A stretch of DNA of 23,575 nt from Chryseobacterium gleum (GTDB taxonomy: Bacteria; Bacteroidota; Bacteroidia; Flavobacteriales_D; Crocinitomicaceae), in contig CALPUT020000007.1 in assembly GCA_943326825.2 (NCBI GenBank), positions 1 to 23,575 of the forward strand, written 5' to 3'. Shown here one piece after another: positions 14,784 to 22,561 of the stretch. Every line of letters starts with the position of its first letter. The first letter of the stretch is position 1. The position numbers and the translations under genes are program-made. A model generated the notes under the pieces. That model was not told where the DNA came from. It saw only the letters and a list, made by a program, of their open reading frames with translations, and did not search any database.

Positions 14784-15848
14784 ATGTCCAAAAAACTGAT
14801 ATTGACACTCGTTAAAACAGTTTTACCTTTGTTTCTTGGAGCATATCTTATTTGGCATTCTTTCAGTAGTATGTCATCTAAAGAAGAAATTGAATTTTAT
14901 AAATTCATTCATGAAGCAAATTATTTTTGGATAATAATCGCCACCATTTTTGGTTTTCTAGCTTATTTATCAAGAGCTTTTAGATGGAATTATTCCTTAG
15001 AAGCAATTGGTTATAAATCAAAATTTTGGAATCGTTACCATGCTATTATGATTGGTTATTTGATAAATTTAACCATTCCACGAGCAGGCGAAGCATCACG
15101 ATCAGCTATGTTATATCGTTCAGATGGTGTTCCCTTCTCTAATTCTTTTGGAACAATAATAGCAGAAAGAGCTGTAGATTTAATCCTTTTAGTTTGTATT
15201 GCATTTTTTACAGCATTTATTGGTTACAATGATTTCTTTGAATTAAAAAGTCAAATCGAAAGCTATTTTAGCGGAGGGAAATCTTCTGAAAATGGTGATC
15301 TAATAAAATCAATAATCAAAATCTTAATTGGAGCATTTGGAGTTATTGCTTTTGTAATCATTCTATTCAAGCCGACCATTAGAGCAAAAGTTTTCAATTT
15401 CACTAAAAGTGTATTGACAGGATTGTTATCAATTTTTAAACTTAAGAATCCATTCAGATATATATTTCATTCACTATTCATTTGGGTTTGTTATATTTTA
15501 ATGTTTTACGTTACTTTTTATAGTTCACCGATTACAGCCGAAATTCCTTTAAAAGGAATTTTAATCGCATTTATTGCTGGTTCTCTAGGAGTAATTCTTA
15601 CGAATGGAGGAATAGGTACCTACCCTATTTTAGTTGGATTAGTTGTTGCTTTTTACATCAAAGATCAATATTCTGATTCTAATGTTGCATTTGGAATTGG
15701 AAATGCATTAGGTTGGATTATTTGGTTATCTCAAACAATTTTAATGGTACTTTTAGGTGTAATTTCATTTATATTATTGCCGAAAAATTATTCTCCCGAA
15801 AAAGATGAACAGACTGAATTACATACAATCGAAGATCGTAACGATTGA
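14784..15848 (+). CDS. flippase-like integral membrane protein (lysylphosphatidylglycerol synthase TM-region family)
   Basis: 354 residues with about eight hydrophobic segments (around 8-25, 47-65, 83-100, 128-148, 178-198, 225-245, 255-275, 315-340). It carries the family signatures RAGEASRSAML (about 101-111), ERAVDLILL and TNGGIGTYP. This is the membrane half related to MprF and the UPF0104 proteins, without the soluble aminoacyl-transferase domain, so it cannot by itself make lysyl-phosphatidylglycerol. Members are proposed lipid flippases or transporters; the substrate is unknown here. It starts 1 nt after panD, and its last 44 nt overlap the next gene. Confidence 0.88.
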   Translation: MSKKLILTLVKTVLPLFLGAYLIWHSFSSMSSKEEIEFYKFIHEANYFWIIIATIFGFLAYLSRAFRWNYSLEAIGYKSKFWNRYHAIMIGYLINLTIPRAGEASRSAMLYRSDGVPFSNSFGTIIAERAVDLILLVCIAFFTAFIGYNDFFELKSQIESYFSGGKSSENGDLIKSIIKILIGAFGVIAFVIILFKPTIRAKVFNFTKSVLTGLLSIFKLKNPFRYIFHSLFIWVCYILMFYVTFYSSPITAEIPLKGILIAFIAGSLGVILTNGGIGTYPILVGLVVAFYIKDQYSDSNVAFGIGNALGWIIWLSQTILMVLLGVISFILLPKNYSPEKDEQTELHTIEDRND

Positions 15849-16320
15849 AGAAGCTTTAAGAAAAGTTGAGACTTGGCGATTAAAAAATGAAAAAATTGTT
15901 TTCACCAATGGTTGTTTCGATATACTTCACAAAGGGCATGTTACCTATTTAGCAAAATCAGCAGATTTAGGGAAGAGATTAATCGTTGCTTTGAATACTG
16001 ATCAATCAGTTAAAAATCAAGGTAAAGGAGAAAATCGTCCTATTAATCCCCAAGATGCTCGTTTATTGGTTTTAGCCGGATTGGGATTTATCGATATGGT
16101 GATATTATTTGATGATCAAACGCCCATAAAATTGATTGAGCAGCTAATGCCTGATGTATTAGTAAAAGGTGCTGATTATGATCCAAACGAAAAAAATAAA
16201 GATTCTAAAAAATATATTGTAGGTTCTGAAGTTATTCTAGCGAATAAAGGCGAAGTAAAGGTGATCGATTTAGAAGATGGATTTTCAACTACTTCAATCA
16301 TTGAAAAAATGAAGAAATAA
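15805..16320 (+). CDS. rfaE2: D-glycero-beta-D-manno-heptose 1-phosphate adenylyltransferase
   Basis: 171-residue nucleotidyltransferase equivalent to the C-terminal half of HldE/RfaE. In the family it makes ADP-D-glycero-beta-D-manno-heptose for LPS core. Seen: VFTNGCFDILHKGHVTYLA (32-50) with the HxGH nucleotide-binding motif (HKGH 42-45), VKGADYDP (120-127), and the C-terminal ISSTKI-like FSTTSIIEKM (160-169). There is no fused kinase half and no kinase gene nearby. ATG 15805 lies inside the previous gene (44-nt overlap, different frame). The N-terminus NYIQSKIVTIEEA fits the family, and I see no better downstream start. An FMN/choline-phosphate-type cytidylyltransferase role is a less likely alternative. 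Confidence 0.88.
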   Translation: MNRLNYIQSKIVTIEEALRKVETWRLKNEKIVFTNGCFDILHKGHVTYLAKSADLGKRLIVALNTDQSVKNQGKGENRPINPQDARLLVLAGLGFIDMVILFDDQTPIKLIEQLMPDVLVKGADYDPNEKNKDSKKYIVGSEVILANKGEVKVIDLEDGFSTTSIIEKMKK

Positions 16321-16356
16321 AAAAACGTTGATTAAGTAATCTTAACCAACGTTTTT
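16321..16356. terminator. bidirectional terminator between rfaE2 and trxB
   Basis: A 16-nt arm AAAAACGTTGATTAAG pairs with CTTAACCAACGTTTTT around a TAAT loop, with one A-C mismatch on the plus strand that becomes a G-U pair on the minus strand. It has A and T runs at both sides, starts immediately after the rfaE2 stop, and lies 20 nt from the trxB stop. Confidence 0.9.
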
Positions 16357-16376
16357 GAACTTTATAGAATTATTTC

Positions 16377-17321
16377 TTAATGTCCTAAAGCAGCTAAATA
16401 TCTCTCTGCATCTAAAGCAGCCATACATCCAGTTCCAGCAGCAGTAATTGCTTGTCTGTAACTTTTATCAGCTGCATCACCAGCAACAAATACACCTGGC
16501 ACATTTGTTAACGAAGTTCCTGGTTTTTCATATTTAATATAACCTGTTTCATCTAAATTGATGAAATCCTTGAAGATATCAGTATTCGGTTTGTGACCTA
16601 TAGCAACAAAGAATCCGGTACATGGAATTACTTTTTCTTCTTGCGTTACAGAATTTTTAACTTTTACTCCAGTTACCAATTCATCTCCTAAAACTTCAAC
16701 TGTGTCTGTACTGAATAAAATTTCAATATTTGGTGTGTTTTTAACACGGTCAGCCATAATTTTTGAAGCTCTAAATTCCTCTTTACGAACCAACATTGTA
16801 ACTTTCGTGCACAATTTAGATAAGTAATGAGCTTCTTCGCAAGCAGAATCTCCAGCACCAACAATTACTGTTTCTTGACCTCTATAAAAGAAACCATCAC
16901 AAACAGCACAAGCAGAAACTCCTCCTCCACTTAACAAATATTTTTGTTCACTTTCTAACCCTAGATATTTAGCAGATGCTCCTGTAGAGATAATAATAGT
17001 TTCAGCATGAATTTCTTTTCCGTCTTCTACCCAACATTTATGAATTGGACCAGAAAAATCAACTTTATTAATAAAACCAAAGCGAATATCAGCTTCAAAA
17101 CGTTTTGCTTGAGCTTCTAACTCCATCATCATTTCTGGACCTGTAATTCCTTGAGGATATCCCGGGAAATTTTCAACTTCATTTGTTGTTGTCAATTGTC
17201 CTCCAGGTTGCATCCCTTGATATAAAACAGGTTTCATATCTGCACGAGCAGCATATATTGCAGCAGTATAACCAGCAGGTCCTGAACCAATAATTAAACA
17301 TTTTACTTTTTCTATTTCCAT
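16377..17321 (-). CDS. trxB: thioredoxin-disulfide reductase
   Basis: 314-residue flavoprotein that passes electrons from NADPH through FAD and a redox disulfide to thioredoxin. FAD-binding GSGPAGYTAA (12-21); PGGQLTTTNEVENFPG (39-54), the classic TrxR segment; redox pair CAVC at 138-141, followed by DG; NADPH-binding GAGDSACEEA (155-164); second FAD motif VFVAGDAAD (about 277-285) and RQAITAAGTGCMAALDAERY at the C-terminus. Length is standard for low-molecular-weight TrxR. It is monocistronic, with its own promoter 35 nt upstream and a shared terminator. Confidence 0.97.
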   Translation of the reverse strand: MEIEKVKCLIIGSGPAGYTAAIYAARADMKPVLYQGMQPGGQLTTTNEVENFPGYPQGITGPEMMMELEAQAKRFEADIRFGFINKVDFSGPIHKCWVEDGKEIHAETIIISTGASAKYLGLESEQKYLLSGGGVSACAVCDGFFYRGQETVIVGAGDSACEEAHYLSKLCTKVTMLVRKEEFRASKIMADRVKNTPNIEILFSTDTVEVLGDELVTGVKVKNSVTQEEKVIPCTGFFVAIGHKPNTDIFKDFINLDETGYIKYEKPGTSLTNVPGVFVAGDAADKSYRQAITAAGTGCMAALDAERYLAALGH

Positions 17322-17355
17322 GATTGAATTATTTCTTATTTTCTTATTTCAATTA

Positions 17356-17387
17356 CAAAAATAGCTAATTATGATTATTAGAAACAA
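17356..17387 (-). promoter_or_regulatory. promoter of trxB
   Basis: On the minus strand, TTG (17387-17385), a 21-nt spacer and TATTTTTG (17363-17356) match the consensus. The -7 box ends 34 nt before the trxB ATG, giving a leader of about 30 nt without a Shine-Dalgarno. Confidence 0.75.
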
Positions 17388-17608
17388 TAAATTTAAAAAA
17401 ATGAAACAAGTTAGGATTTCAAGAATTTAAAATTATATTAATAGTTATAAAAAGTATTTTATTAATAAAACTAGGTGTAAATCTGTCTTTTTAATTAAAA
17501 TCCCACTTAAAACATTAGTAATAACACAAAATTATTTCAAGTAAACAACTCATCATTAGGACTCTAATTAAAATATCAAATTTCGCACTACTTAACTTAT
17601 CTAATCTA

Positions 17609-17640
17609 TTTTGAATTTCGAATAAAAGGACGTACTTTTG
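17609..17640 (+). promoter_or_regulatory. promoter of the SF2 helicase gene
   Basis: TTTTG (17609-17613), a 19-nt spacer and TACTTTTG (17633-17640) match the consensus well. The -7 box lies 19 nt before the ATG. The box is embedded in GTACTTTTGTAC, a small palindrome that might also bind a regulator. Confidence 0.75.
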
Positions 17641-17659
17641 TACCCCGATTTTCTCAACA

Positions 17660-19171
17660 ATGATGCTCGAAACAGAATACGAAGTAAAACAATTATATCC
17701 CTTTCAAAAGTCTACTGTAGATACGATCTTATCAGAGCTTGAAAAAAATGGAAAAAATTTCAATTTATTATTTCAACTTCCCACTGGTGGAGGAAAAACA
17801 GTCATATTTTCTGAAATAGCAAAAAGCTTTATTGAAAAAACTGGTGAAAAAGTTTTAATCTTAACGCATAGAATTGAGTTATCAGTTCAAACCTCAAAAC
17901 AATTACATGGTATTGAAGTAAATAACATGATTGTTAATAGTGAAGTGAAATCAATAAAAAATCAAGATGATTACACTTGTTACATCGCTATGGTGGAAAC
18001 ATTAAATAATCGACTTCAAGAGAACGAAAATTTTTTAGAAGGAATTGGTTTAGTGATTGTTGATGAGGCTCATTACAATAGTTTTAGAAAAATATTTCAG
18101 TTCTATAATGAAGCTAATATTTTAGGGGTAACAGCTACTCCATTAAGCAGTAACCGTGCACTTCCATTAAACGATAATTACAACAAATTAATTGTTGGTG
18201 AAAGTATAATGTCCTTAATTGAAAAAGGATATTTATCAGATGCTGAAACATTTACATATGACGTAAATTTACATGGACTGAAAATTGGTTCAAATGGTGA
18301 TTTCACAGTGAACAGTTCTGATTCTGTATATGGAAATTACTTCATGCAAGAAAAATTACTTTTTGCCTATGAAGAAGTTGCATTAGGTGAAAAAACATTA
18401 ATTTTTAATTCAGGGATTGAAACTTCTTTAAGAGTTGAAGAAACGTTTAAAAAACGTGGTTATAAAATTAAACATCTAGATTCTACATATTCTGATAAAG
18501 ATCGTAAAGACATTTTGGAATGGTTTAAAACTACTCCTGATGCAATATTAACTTCCGTTGGTATTTTGACAACTGGTTTTGATGAACCAACAGTTCAAAC
18601 GATTATTTTAAATCGAGCAACAAGATCTTTAACACTTTATCATCAAATGATTGGTCGTGGATCTCGAAAATTACCAAACAAAAGTTCTTTCAAATTAATT
18701 GATTTAGGAAATAATGTTCGTAGGTTTGGTTATTGGCAAGATTATTTAAATTGGCAAGATGCTTTCCGTTTTCCTGATCGATTTCTTGAATCTAGATTAT
18801 CTGAATTAGATGATTTAGAATTTGAAGTTGAATTTGAATTTCCAAGAGGATTAAAAGATCGTATAAATACTGCTCAACTTGAAACATTCAATTTGAAAGA
18901 AGTATATTACAAATGTCTTGATTCAGGTAAAAAAGGGAAAGATGCAGTTGATCTATCTTTACAAAGTCATTTAGAGGTTATAAGAGAGGCATCTTCAGAT
19001 TATTTTGATGGTCTTGAACTTTTAGATGCACTTCAAGAACATATCGAACATCGTTTAAAACAATATACAAAATGTATTTCTAAGAGTACTCCGAATTATT
19101 TTAAATACATAATGGAGACTTATAATCGTCAATTACGTTCTAAACTAAGAGAAGTTTTAGAGGATGAATAA
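17660..19171 (+). CDS. SF2 DEAD/DEAH-box helicase (type III restriction Res / SSL2-like)
   Basis: 503 residues. Motor: LYPFQKSTVDTI (Q-like, 12-23), Walker A PTGGGKT (41-47), DEAH (135-138), motif III GVTATP (156-161), motif V TSVGILTTGFDEP (298-310) and motif VI QMIGRGSRK (329-337) with the arginine finger. It resembles the ATPase cores of type III/I restriction enzymes and XPB-like helicases. However, there is no nuclease motif, and no methylase or specificity gene nearby. Residues about 345-503 form a charged, helix-rich C-terminal part that I do not recognise. Two consecutive ATGs allow a start one codon later. Nucleic-acid substrate and pathway are unknown. It is a single-gene unit with its own promoter and terminator. 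Confidence 0.88.
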   Translation: MMLETEYEVKQLYPFQKSTVDTILSELEKNGKNFNLLFQLPTGGGKTVIFSEIAKSFIEKTGEKVLILTHRIELSVQTSKQLHGIEVNNMIVNSEVKSIKNQDDYTCYIAMVETLNNRLQENENFLEGIGLVIVDEAHYNSFRKIFQFYNEANILGVTATPLSSNRALPLNDNYNKLIVGESIMSLIEKGYLSDAETFTYDVNLHGLKIGSNGDFTVNSSDSVYGNYFMQEKLLFAYEEVALGEKTLIFNSGIETSLRVEETFKKRGYKIKHLDSTYSDKDRKDILEWFKTTPDAILTSVGILTTGFDEPTVQTIILNRATRSLTLYHQMIGRGSRKLPNKSSFKLIDLGNNVRRFGYWQDYLNWQDAFRFPDRFLESRLSELDDLEFEVEFEFPRGLKDRINTAQLETFNLKEVYYKCLDSGKKGKDAVDLSLQSHLEVIREASSDYFDGLELLDALQEHIEHRLKQYTKCISKSTPNYFKYIMETYNRQLRSKLREVLEDE

Positions 19172-19269
19172 AATAGTTGAATTAATATTTGGATAATATA
19201 CTAAAAGGTTTTACTTTTGAAACACAATTTCATAGTTGTAGTTAGGTTTATAGTTTAACAAGGTTTACG

Positions 19270-19309
19270 AAAAGAGGAACAGGTTTCATTTGAACATGTT
19301 CCTCTTTTT
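19270..19309 (+). terminator. intrinsic terminator after the helicase gene
   Basis: The 12-bp perfect stem AAAAGAGGAACA (19270-19281) / TGTTCCTCTTTT (19297-19308) with a 15-nt loop ends in a T-run. It lies about 100 nt after the helicase stop, so the transcript has a long 3' tail. Confidence 0.85.
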
Positions 19310-19372
19310 GTTTTTAACAATTGCCTATTTAAAAGATTCAATCCTTTTAATTTTTCATCTATTGGATTTCAA

Positions 19373-19380
19373 TAAATTTG
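19373..19380 (+). promoter_or_regulatory. -7 box directly before the FtsB/DivIC-like gene
   Basis: TAAATTTG (perfect TAnnTTTG) ends exactly 4 nt before ATG 19385, so the transcript is predicted to start at or beside the start codon. No clear TTG lies 17-23 nt upstream. The spacing equals that of trmD and uvrA. Confidence 0.5.
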
Positions 19381-19384
19381 AAGT

Positions 19385-19669
19385 ATGAAAAAGTACTTCG
19401 TATATTTTAAAAATAAATTTATTTTAGCAACAGCTATTTTCATTATATATGCTTTATTTTTAGATGATAACGATATTTTCTCAATGGTTAGCCATGCTCA
19501 AAAACTAAATCGACTAGAAGCATCAAAGGAACTTGTTTCAGAAAGACTGACTTCTATTCGTCATACTTTACGCCAATTAAAATACTCTTCTGAATTAGAA
19601 AGGTATGCACGTGAAAAGAAATTTTTCAAAAAAGATGATGAAGATATATTTGTGATTACAAAAGAGTAA
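19385..19669 (+). CDS. septum formation initiator (FtsB/DivIC family)
   Basis: 94-residue bitopic division protein: short basic N-terminus, one membrane segment at about 12-27 (FILATAIFIIYALFLD), then a predicted coiled coil (about 36-70, NRLEASKELVSERLTSIRH) and the family's C-terminal LERYAREKKFFKKDDEDIFVI, matching the ERxAREKxxMxxxGE pattern. In the family it links FtsL/FtsQ and activates septal peptidoglycan synthesis. Placement before uvrA, 61 nt upstream, is probably not an operon because uvrA has its own -7 box. Confidence 0.9.
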   Translation: MKKYFVYFKNKFILATAIFIIYALFLDDNDIFSMVSHAQKLNRLEASKELVSERLTSIRHTLRQLKYSSELERYAREKKFFKKDDEDIFVITKE

Positions 19670-19718
19670 TTTATTCGTTTTTATTTTCATCCAACAAATT
19701 TAATACACAACATTCTTT

Positions 19719-19726
19719 TATCTTTG
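19719..19726 (+). promoter_or_regulatory. -7 box directly before uvrA
   Basis: TATCTTTG (perfect TAnnTTTG) ends 4 nt before ATG 19731, predicting a leaderless or near-leaderless uvrA mRNA. The -33 region shows no good TTG. No LexA-like operator is recognisable. Confidence 0.5.
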
Positions 19727-19730
19727 TGTT

Positions 19731-21872
19731 ATGCAAAAACACATTGAGATTAAAGGCGCAAGGGTTCACAACCTTAAGAATATTGATGTTTCAATCCAAC
19801 ATGGAAAACTAACAGTAATTACTGGTCTTTCTGGTTCAGGAAAATCCTCATTAGCCTTTGATACTTTGTACGCTGAAGGTCAAAGAAGGTATATCGAAAG
19901 TTTATCTTCTTATGCTCGTCAATTTTTGGGGAAATTAGACAAACCTGATACTGATTATATTAAAGGTATTTCACCTGCTATAGCAATTGAACAAAAGGTA
20001 ACTTCTAACAATCCTCGTTCAACAGTTGGAACTACAACTGAAATCTATAATTATCTTAAAATACTTTTTGCAAAAGTTGGTAAAACATATTCTCCAATTT
20101 CAGGAAATGAAGTTAAAAAGAATACAGTTTTTGATGTTATTAGTTTCTTGAAAACAATAGAAAATGGATCAAAAGTGATGTTGCTTGCTCCTATTCATGG
20201 ATTTGAAAAATATGGAGTCGAAAGACAATTAGCAATTCTAAAAGATCAAGGTTTTGTTCGTTTATTCATACAAAACGAAGTGATTGAAATTGAAGAATTA
20301 TTAGCTGATATTCCATCTAAAATTGAAAATGCTTATTTACTTGTCGATCGTATAAAAACAGATTTCGATAATGAAGAAAATGAAGGTCGTTATAGTGATT
20401 CCATTAGTTTAGCATTTTTGGAAGGTCAAGGTAAATGTTCTATATTTCAACCAGACAATTCAATACAAACTGACTTTTCGAATTTATTTGAATTAGATGG
20501 AATAGAATTTCAAGAACCTACAGAGCATTTTTTCACTTTTAATAATCCTTTTGGTGCATGTAAAACATGTGAAGGCTTCGGTTCAGTTATTGGAATTGAC
20601 GACAATCTTGTAATTCCGAATAAATCATTGAGTGTTTTTGAAGGTGCAATTTTACCTTGGAAAGGTGAAATAATGTCGGAATATCTAAATGAGTTGGTAT
20701 TCAATGCTAAAAAATTCGATTTCCCAATTCATAGACCAATTCAAGATTTAACTGAAAAAGAATATCAATTACTTTGGGAAGGAAATAAGTACTTTTCGGG
20801 CTTAAATGCTTTTTTCAAGTTTCTAGAAAGTCAGACATACAAAATTCAATACCGTGTTATGCTATCTCGTTACAGAGGTAAAACAGGTTGTCCAGATTGT
20901 AAAGGAACACGCTTACGAAAAGATACTAATAATGTTAAAATTGAAGGAAAAACAATCACTGATTTTGTTTTAACTCCAGTTTCTGATGTTTTAACATTTT
21001 TCAAAGAAATTGATTTAAATAATTATGATCCACAAATTGCTAAACGTATTTTCCCTGAAATTACAAGTAGATTATCATTTTTAGAAGAAGTTGGTTTAGG
21101 ATATTTAACGTTGAATAGAGCTTCTAATTCACTTTCAGGTGGAGAATCTCAACGAATTAATTTAGCTACTTCTTTGGGTTCAAGTTTAGTTGGTTCAATG
21201 TATATTTTGGATGAACCGAGTATCGGCCTTCACCCAAGAGATACACATCGTTTAATTAATGTTTTAATAAATCTTAGAGATTTAGGTAATACAGTTATCG
21301 TTGTTGAACATGAAGAAGAAATGATGAAGGCTGCTGATGAAATTATAGACATCGGTCCAATGGCTGGTATTTATGGTGGAGAAGTCGTTTTTCAAGGTGA
21401 TTTCAGTCAATTAATCAACAGCAAAAGAAGTTTAACTGCTAAATATTTAACACATCAAGAAATCATTCCTCTTCCAAAGAAAAGAAGAACAAGTAAAGAT
21501 GTTATTACAATTTCAGGAGCGAGATTAAATAATCTTAAAAATATTAACGTTGACTTCCCATTAAATAAATTGGTTTGTATCACTGGTGTTAGTGGATCAG
21601 GAAAATCAACTTTAGTAAAAGAAATCCTTTACCCTTCTATTCGAAAAGAATTAGGATTGATTGGAGATACGAATATTAACATTGATTTAACTGGAGATTT
21701 TAAACAAATTAAAAACATCGAATTCATCGATCAAAATCCGATTGGGAAATCTTCAAGAAGTAATCCAATTACGTATGTTAAAGCATTTGATGATATTCGT
21801 GAATTATTTTCAAGACAACAAGTCGCTAAATTAAGAGGTTATAAACCTGGTTTTTTTTTAGTTTCAATGTAG
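19731..21872 (+). CDS. uvrA: UvrA N-terminal part (713 residues, truncated by frameshift)
   Basis: Contains ABC module I complete: Walker A GLSGSGKSS (32-40), the UvrB-interaction/insertion region, cysteine pairs CKTC (277-280) and CPDC (387-390) of the first zinc module, signature NSLSGGESQR (466-475) and Walker B YILDEPS (491-497). It also has the start of ABC module II with Walker A GVSGSGKST (619-627). After GYKPGFF it reads LVSM and stops. Alone it lacks the C-terminal zinc module and the signature and Walker B of module II, so it should not form a working UvrA. The start MQKHIEIKGARVHNLKNIDV is the standard N-terminus. Confidence 0.85.
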   Translation: MQKHIEIKGARVHNLKNIDVSIQHGKLTVITGLSGSGKSSLAFDTLYAEGQRRYIESLSSYARQFLGKLDKPDTDYIKGISPAIAIEQKVTSNNPRSTVGTTTEIYNYLKILFAKVGKTYSPISGNEVKKNTVFDVISFLKTIENGSKVMLLAPIHGFEKYGVERQLAILKDQGFVRLFIQNEVIEIEELLADIPSKIENAYLLVDRIKTDFDNEENEGRYSDSISLAFLEGQGKCSIFQPDNSIQTDFSNLFELDGIEFQEPTEHFFTFNNPFGACKTCEGFGSVIGIDDNLVIPNKSLSVFEGAILPWKGEIMSEYLNELVFNAKKFDFPIHRPIQDLTEKEYQLLWEGNKYFSGLNAFFKFLESQTYKIQYRVMLSRYRGKTGCPDCKGTRLRKDTNNVKIEGKTITDFVLTPVSDVLTFFKEIDLNNYDPQIAKRIFPEITSRLSFLEEVGLGYLTLNRASNSLSGGESQRINLATSLGSSLVGSMYILDEPSIGLHPRDTHRLINVLINLRDLGNTVIVVEHEEEMMKAADEIIDIGPMAGIYGGEVVFQGDFSQLINSKRSLTAKYLTHQEIIPLPKKRRTSKDVITISGARLNNLKNINVDFPLNKLVCITGVSGSGKSTLVKEILYPSIRKELGLIGDTNINIDLTGDFKQIKNIEFIDQNPIGKSSRSNPITYVKAFDDIRELFSRQQVAKLRGYKPGFFLVSM
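21851..21860 (+). other. T9A homopolymer at the uvrA frameshift
   Basis: Nine T then A follow the GG of the conserved Gly codon. In the upstream frame the codons are GGT TTT TTT TTA. The intact family sequence needs seven T (GGT TTT TTT AGT), so the run is +2, or -1 relative to ten T. The last seven bases form T TTT TTA in the incoming frame, the shape of a -1 slippery heptamer; slipping there yields one extra Phe and joins the downstream frame. T9/A9 runs are also long enough for polymerase slippage and replication slippage. Confidence 0.9.
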
Positions 21873-21922
21873 AAGGTGGACGATGTGAAATTTGTGAAGG
21901 TGAAGGCGAAATTACAGTTGGA

Positions 21923-22513
21923 ATGCAGTTCATGGCTGATGTTCACTTGAAATGTGAAAACTGTGACGGAAAACGTTACAAGCAAGAAACATTAGAGATA
22001 GAATACAGAGGTAAAAACATTGCTGATATTTTAGCGATGGACATCGAAGAGGCTTTAAATTTCTTTAAAGAAGGGAAAGATAAATTAGAACTAAAAATTG
22101 CCGAAAAAATCCAACCTCTATTCAATGTTGGACTTGGCTATGTTCAATTAGGTCAATCCTCAAGTACATTAAGTGGTGGAGAAGCACAACGTATTAAATT
22201 GGCTTCGTTTTTAATTAATGGATCAAATACAAAACATACGTTATTCATTTTTGATGAACCTACAACAGGTTTACATTTTCATGACATTAATAAGTTATTA
22301 ATTGCTTTAAATGAATTGGTAAATGTAGGTCATTCAGTAATTGTTATCGAACATAATACAGATGTAATTAAATGCGCTGATTGGATTATTGATATTGGTC
22401 CAGAGGGAGGTGATTTAGGCGGGAATATCGTTTTCGAAGGAACTCCAGAAAATTTAGTAGTGCAAGAAAATAATTATACAGGGAAATTTTTGAAAGGGAA
22501 ATTGACAGATTAA
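21923..22513 (+). CDS. uvrA: UvrA C-terminal part (first downstream Met, 196 residues)
   Basis: Downstream-frame portion counted from the first Met. It holds the second half of the C-terminal zinc module (CENC, 11-14), signature TLSGGEAQR (82-90), Walker B LFIFDEPTTGLH (107-118) and the switch His in VIEHN (141-145). The frame is open back to 21845; the first zinc pair CEIC (Cys codons 21884 and 21893) lies before this Met. A separately started protein would therefore have half a zinc site and no Walker A. No promoter or Shine-Dalgarno suggests independent expression. It is best read as the rest of uvrA. Confidence 0.75.
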   Translation: MQFMADVHLKCENCDGKRYKQETLEIEYRGKNIADILAMDIEEALNFFKEGKDKLELKIAEKIQPLFNVGLGYVQLGQSSSTLSGGEAQRIKLASFLINGSNTKHTLFIFDEPTTGLHFHDINKLLIALNELVNVGHSVIVIEHNTDVIKCADWIIDIGPEGGDLGGNIVFEGTPENLVVQENNYTGKFLKGKLTD

Positions 22514-22561
22514 AAATTCTGTCTAATATCCTAATCTACAATATAAAATTTCTTAACGCGA

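Larger units (their letters stand above)
17322..17659. other. divergent intergenic region trxB / helicase
   Basis: This 338-nt gene-free stretch holds one good promoter for each flanking gene: minus strand at 17356-17387, plus strand at 17609-17640. The central part (about 17390-17605) is AT-rich, with no open frame resembling a protein and no clear hairpin, repeat or RNA gene that I can see. Confidence 0.6.
19731..22513 (+). pseudogene. uvrA: uvrA, excinuclease ABC subunit A, split by a frameshift
   Basis: Nucleotide-excision-repair damage sensor, here in two frames that together cover a complete UvrA. The first frame runs from ATG 19731 to TAG 21870-21872. The UvrA sequence continues without a gap in the -1 (equivalently +2) frame from the T9 run at 21851-21859 to the stop at 22513. 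Removing two T gives 926 residues, the usual Bacteroidota length, and restores the expected PGFFSFNVEGG junction. Everything else is intact: both ABC modules and the zinc-module cysteines. Only one lesion exists, so it is either very recent, a sequencing error, or tolerated through slippage. I label it a pseudogene only for the broken frame; it may be functional. Confidence 0.93.

Noticed and set aside
14784..15848. Calling this gene mprF (lysylphosphatidylglycerol synthase)
   Set aside because: Only the membrane half is present; the soluble aminoacyl-transferase domain is missing.
17660..19171. Helicase as part of a restriction or other defence island
   Set aside because: No methylase, nuclease, specificity subunit or mobile-element gene nearby; both neighbours are housekeeping genes and base usage looks like the rest.
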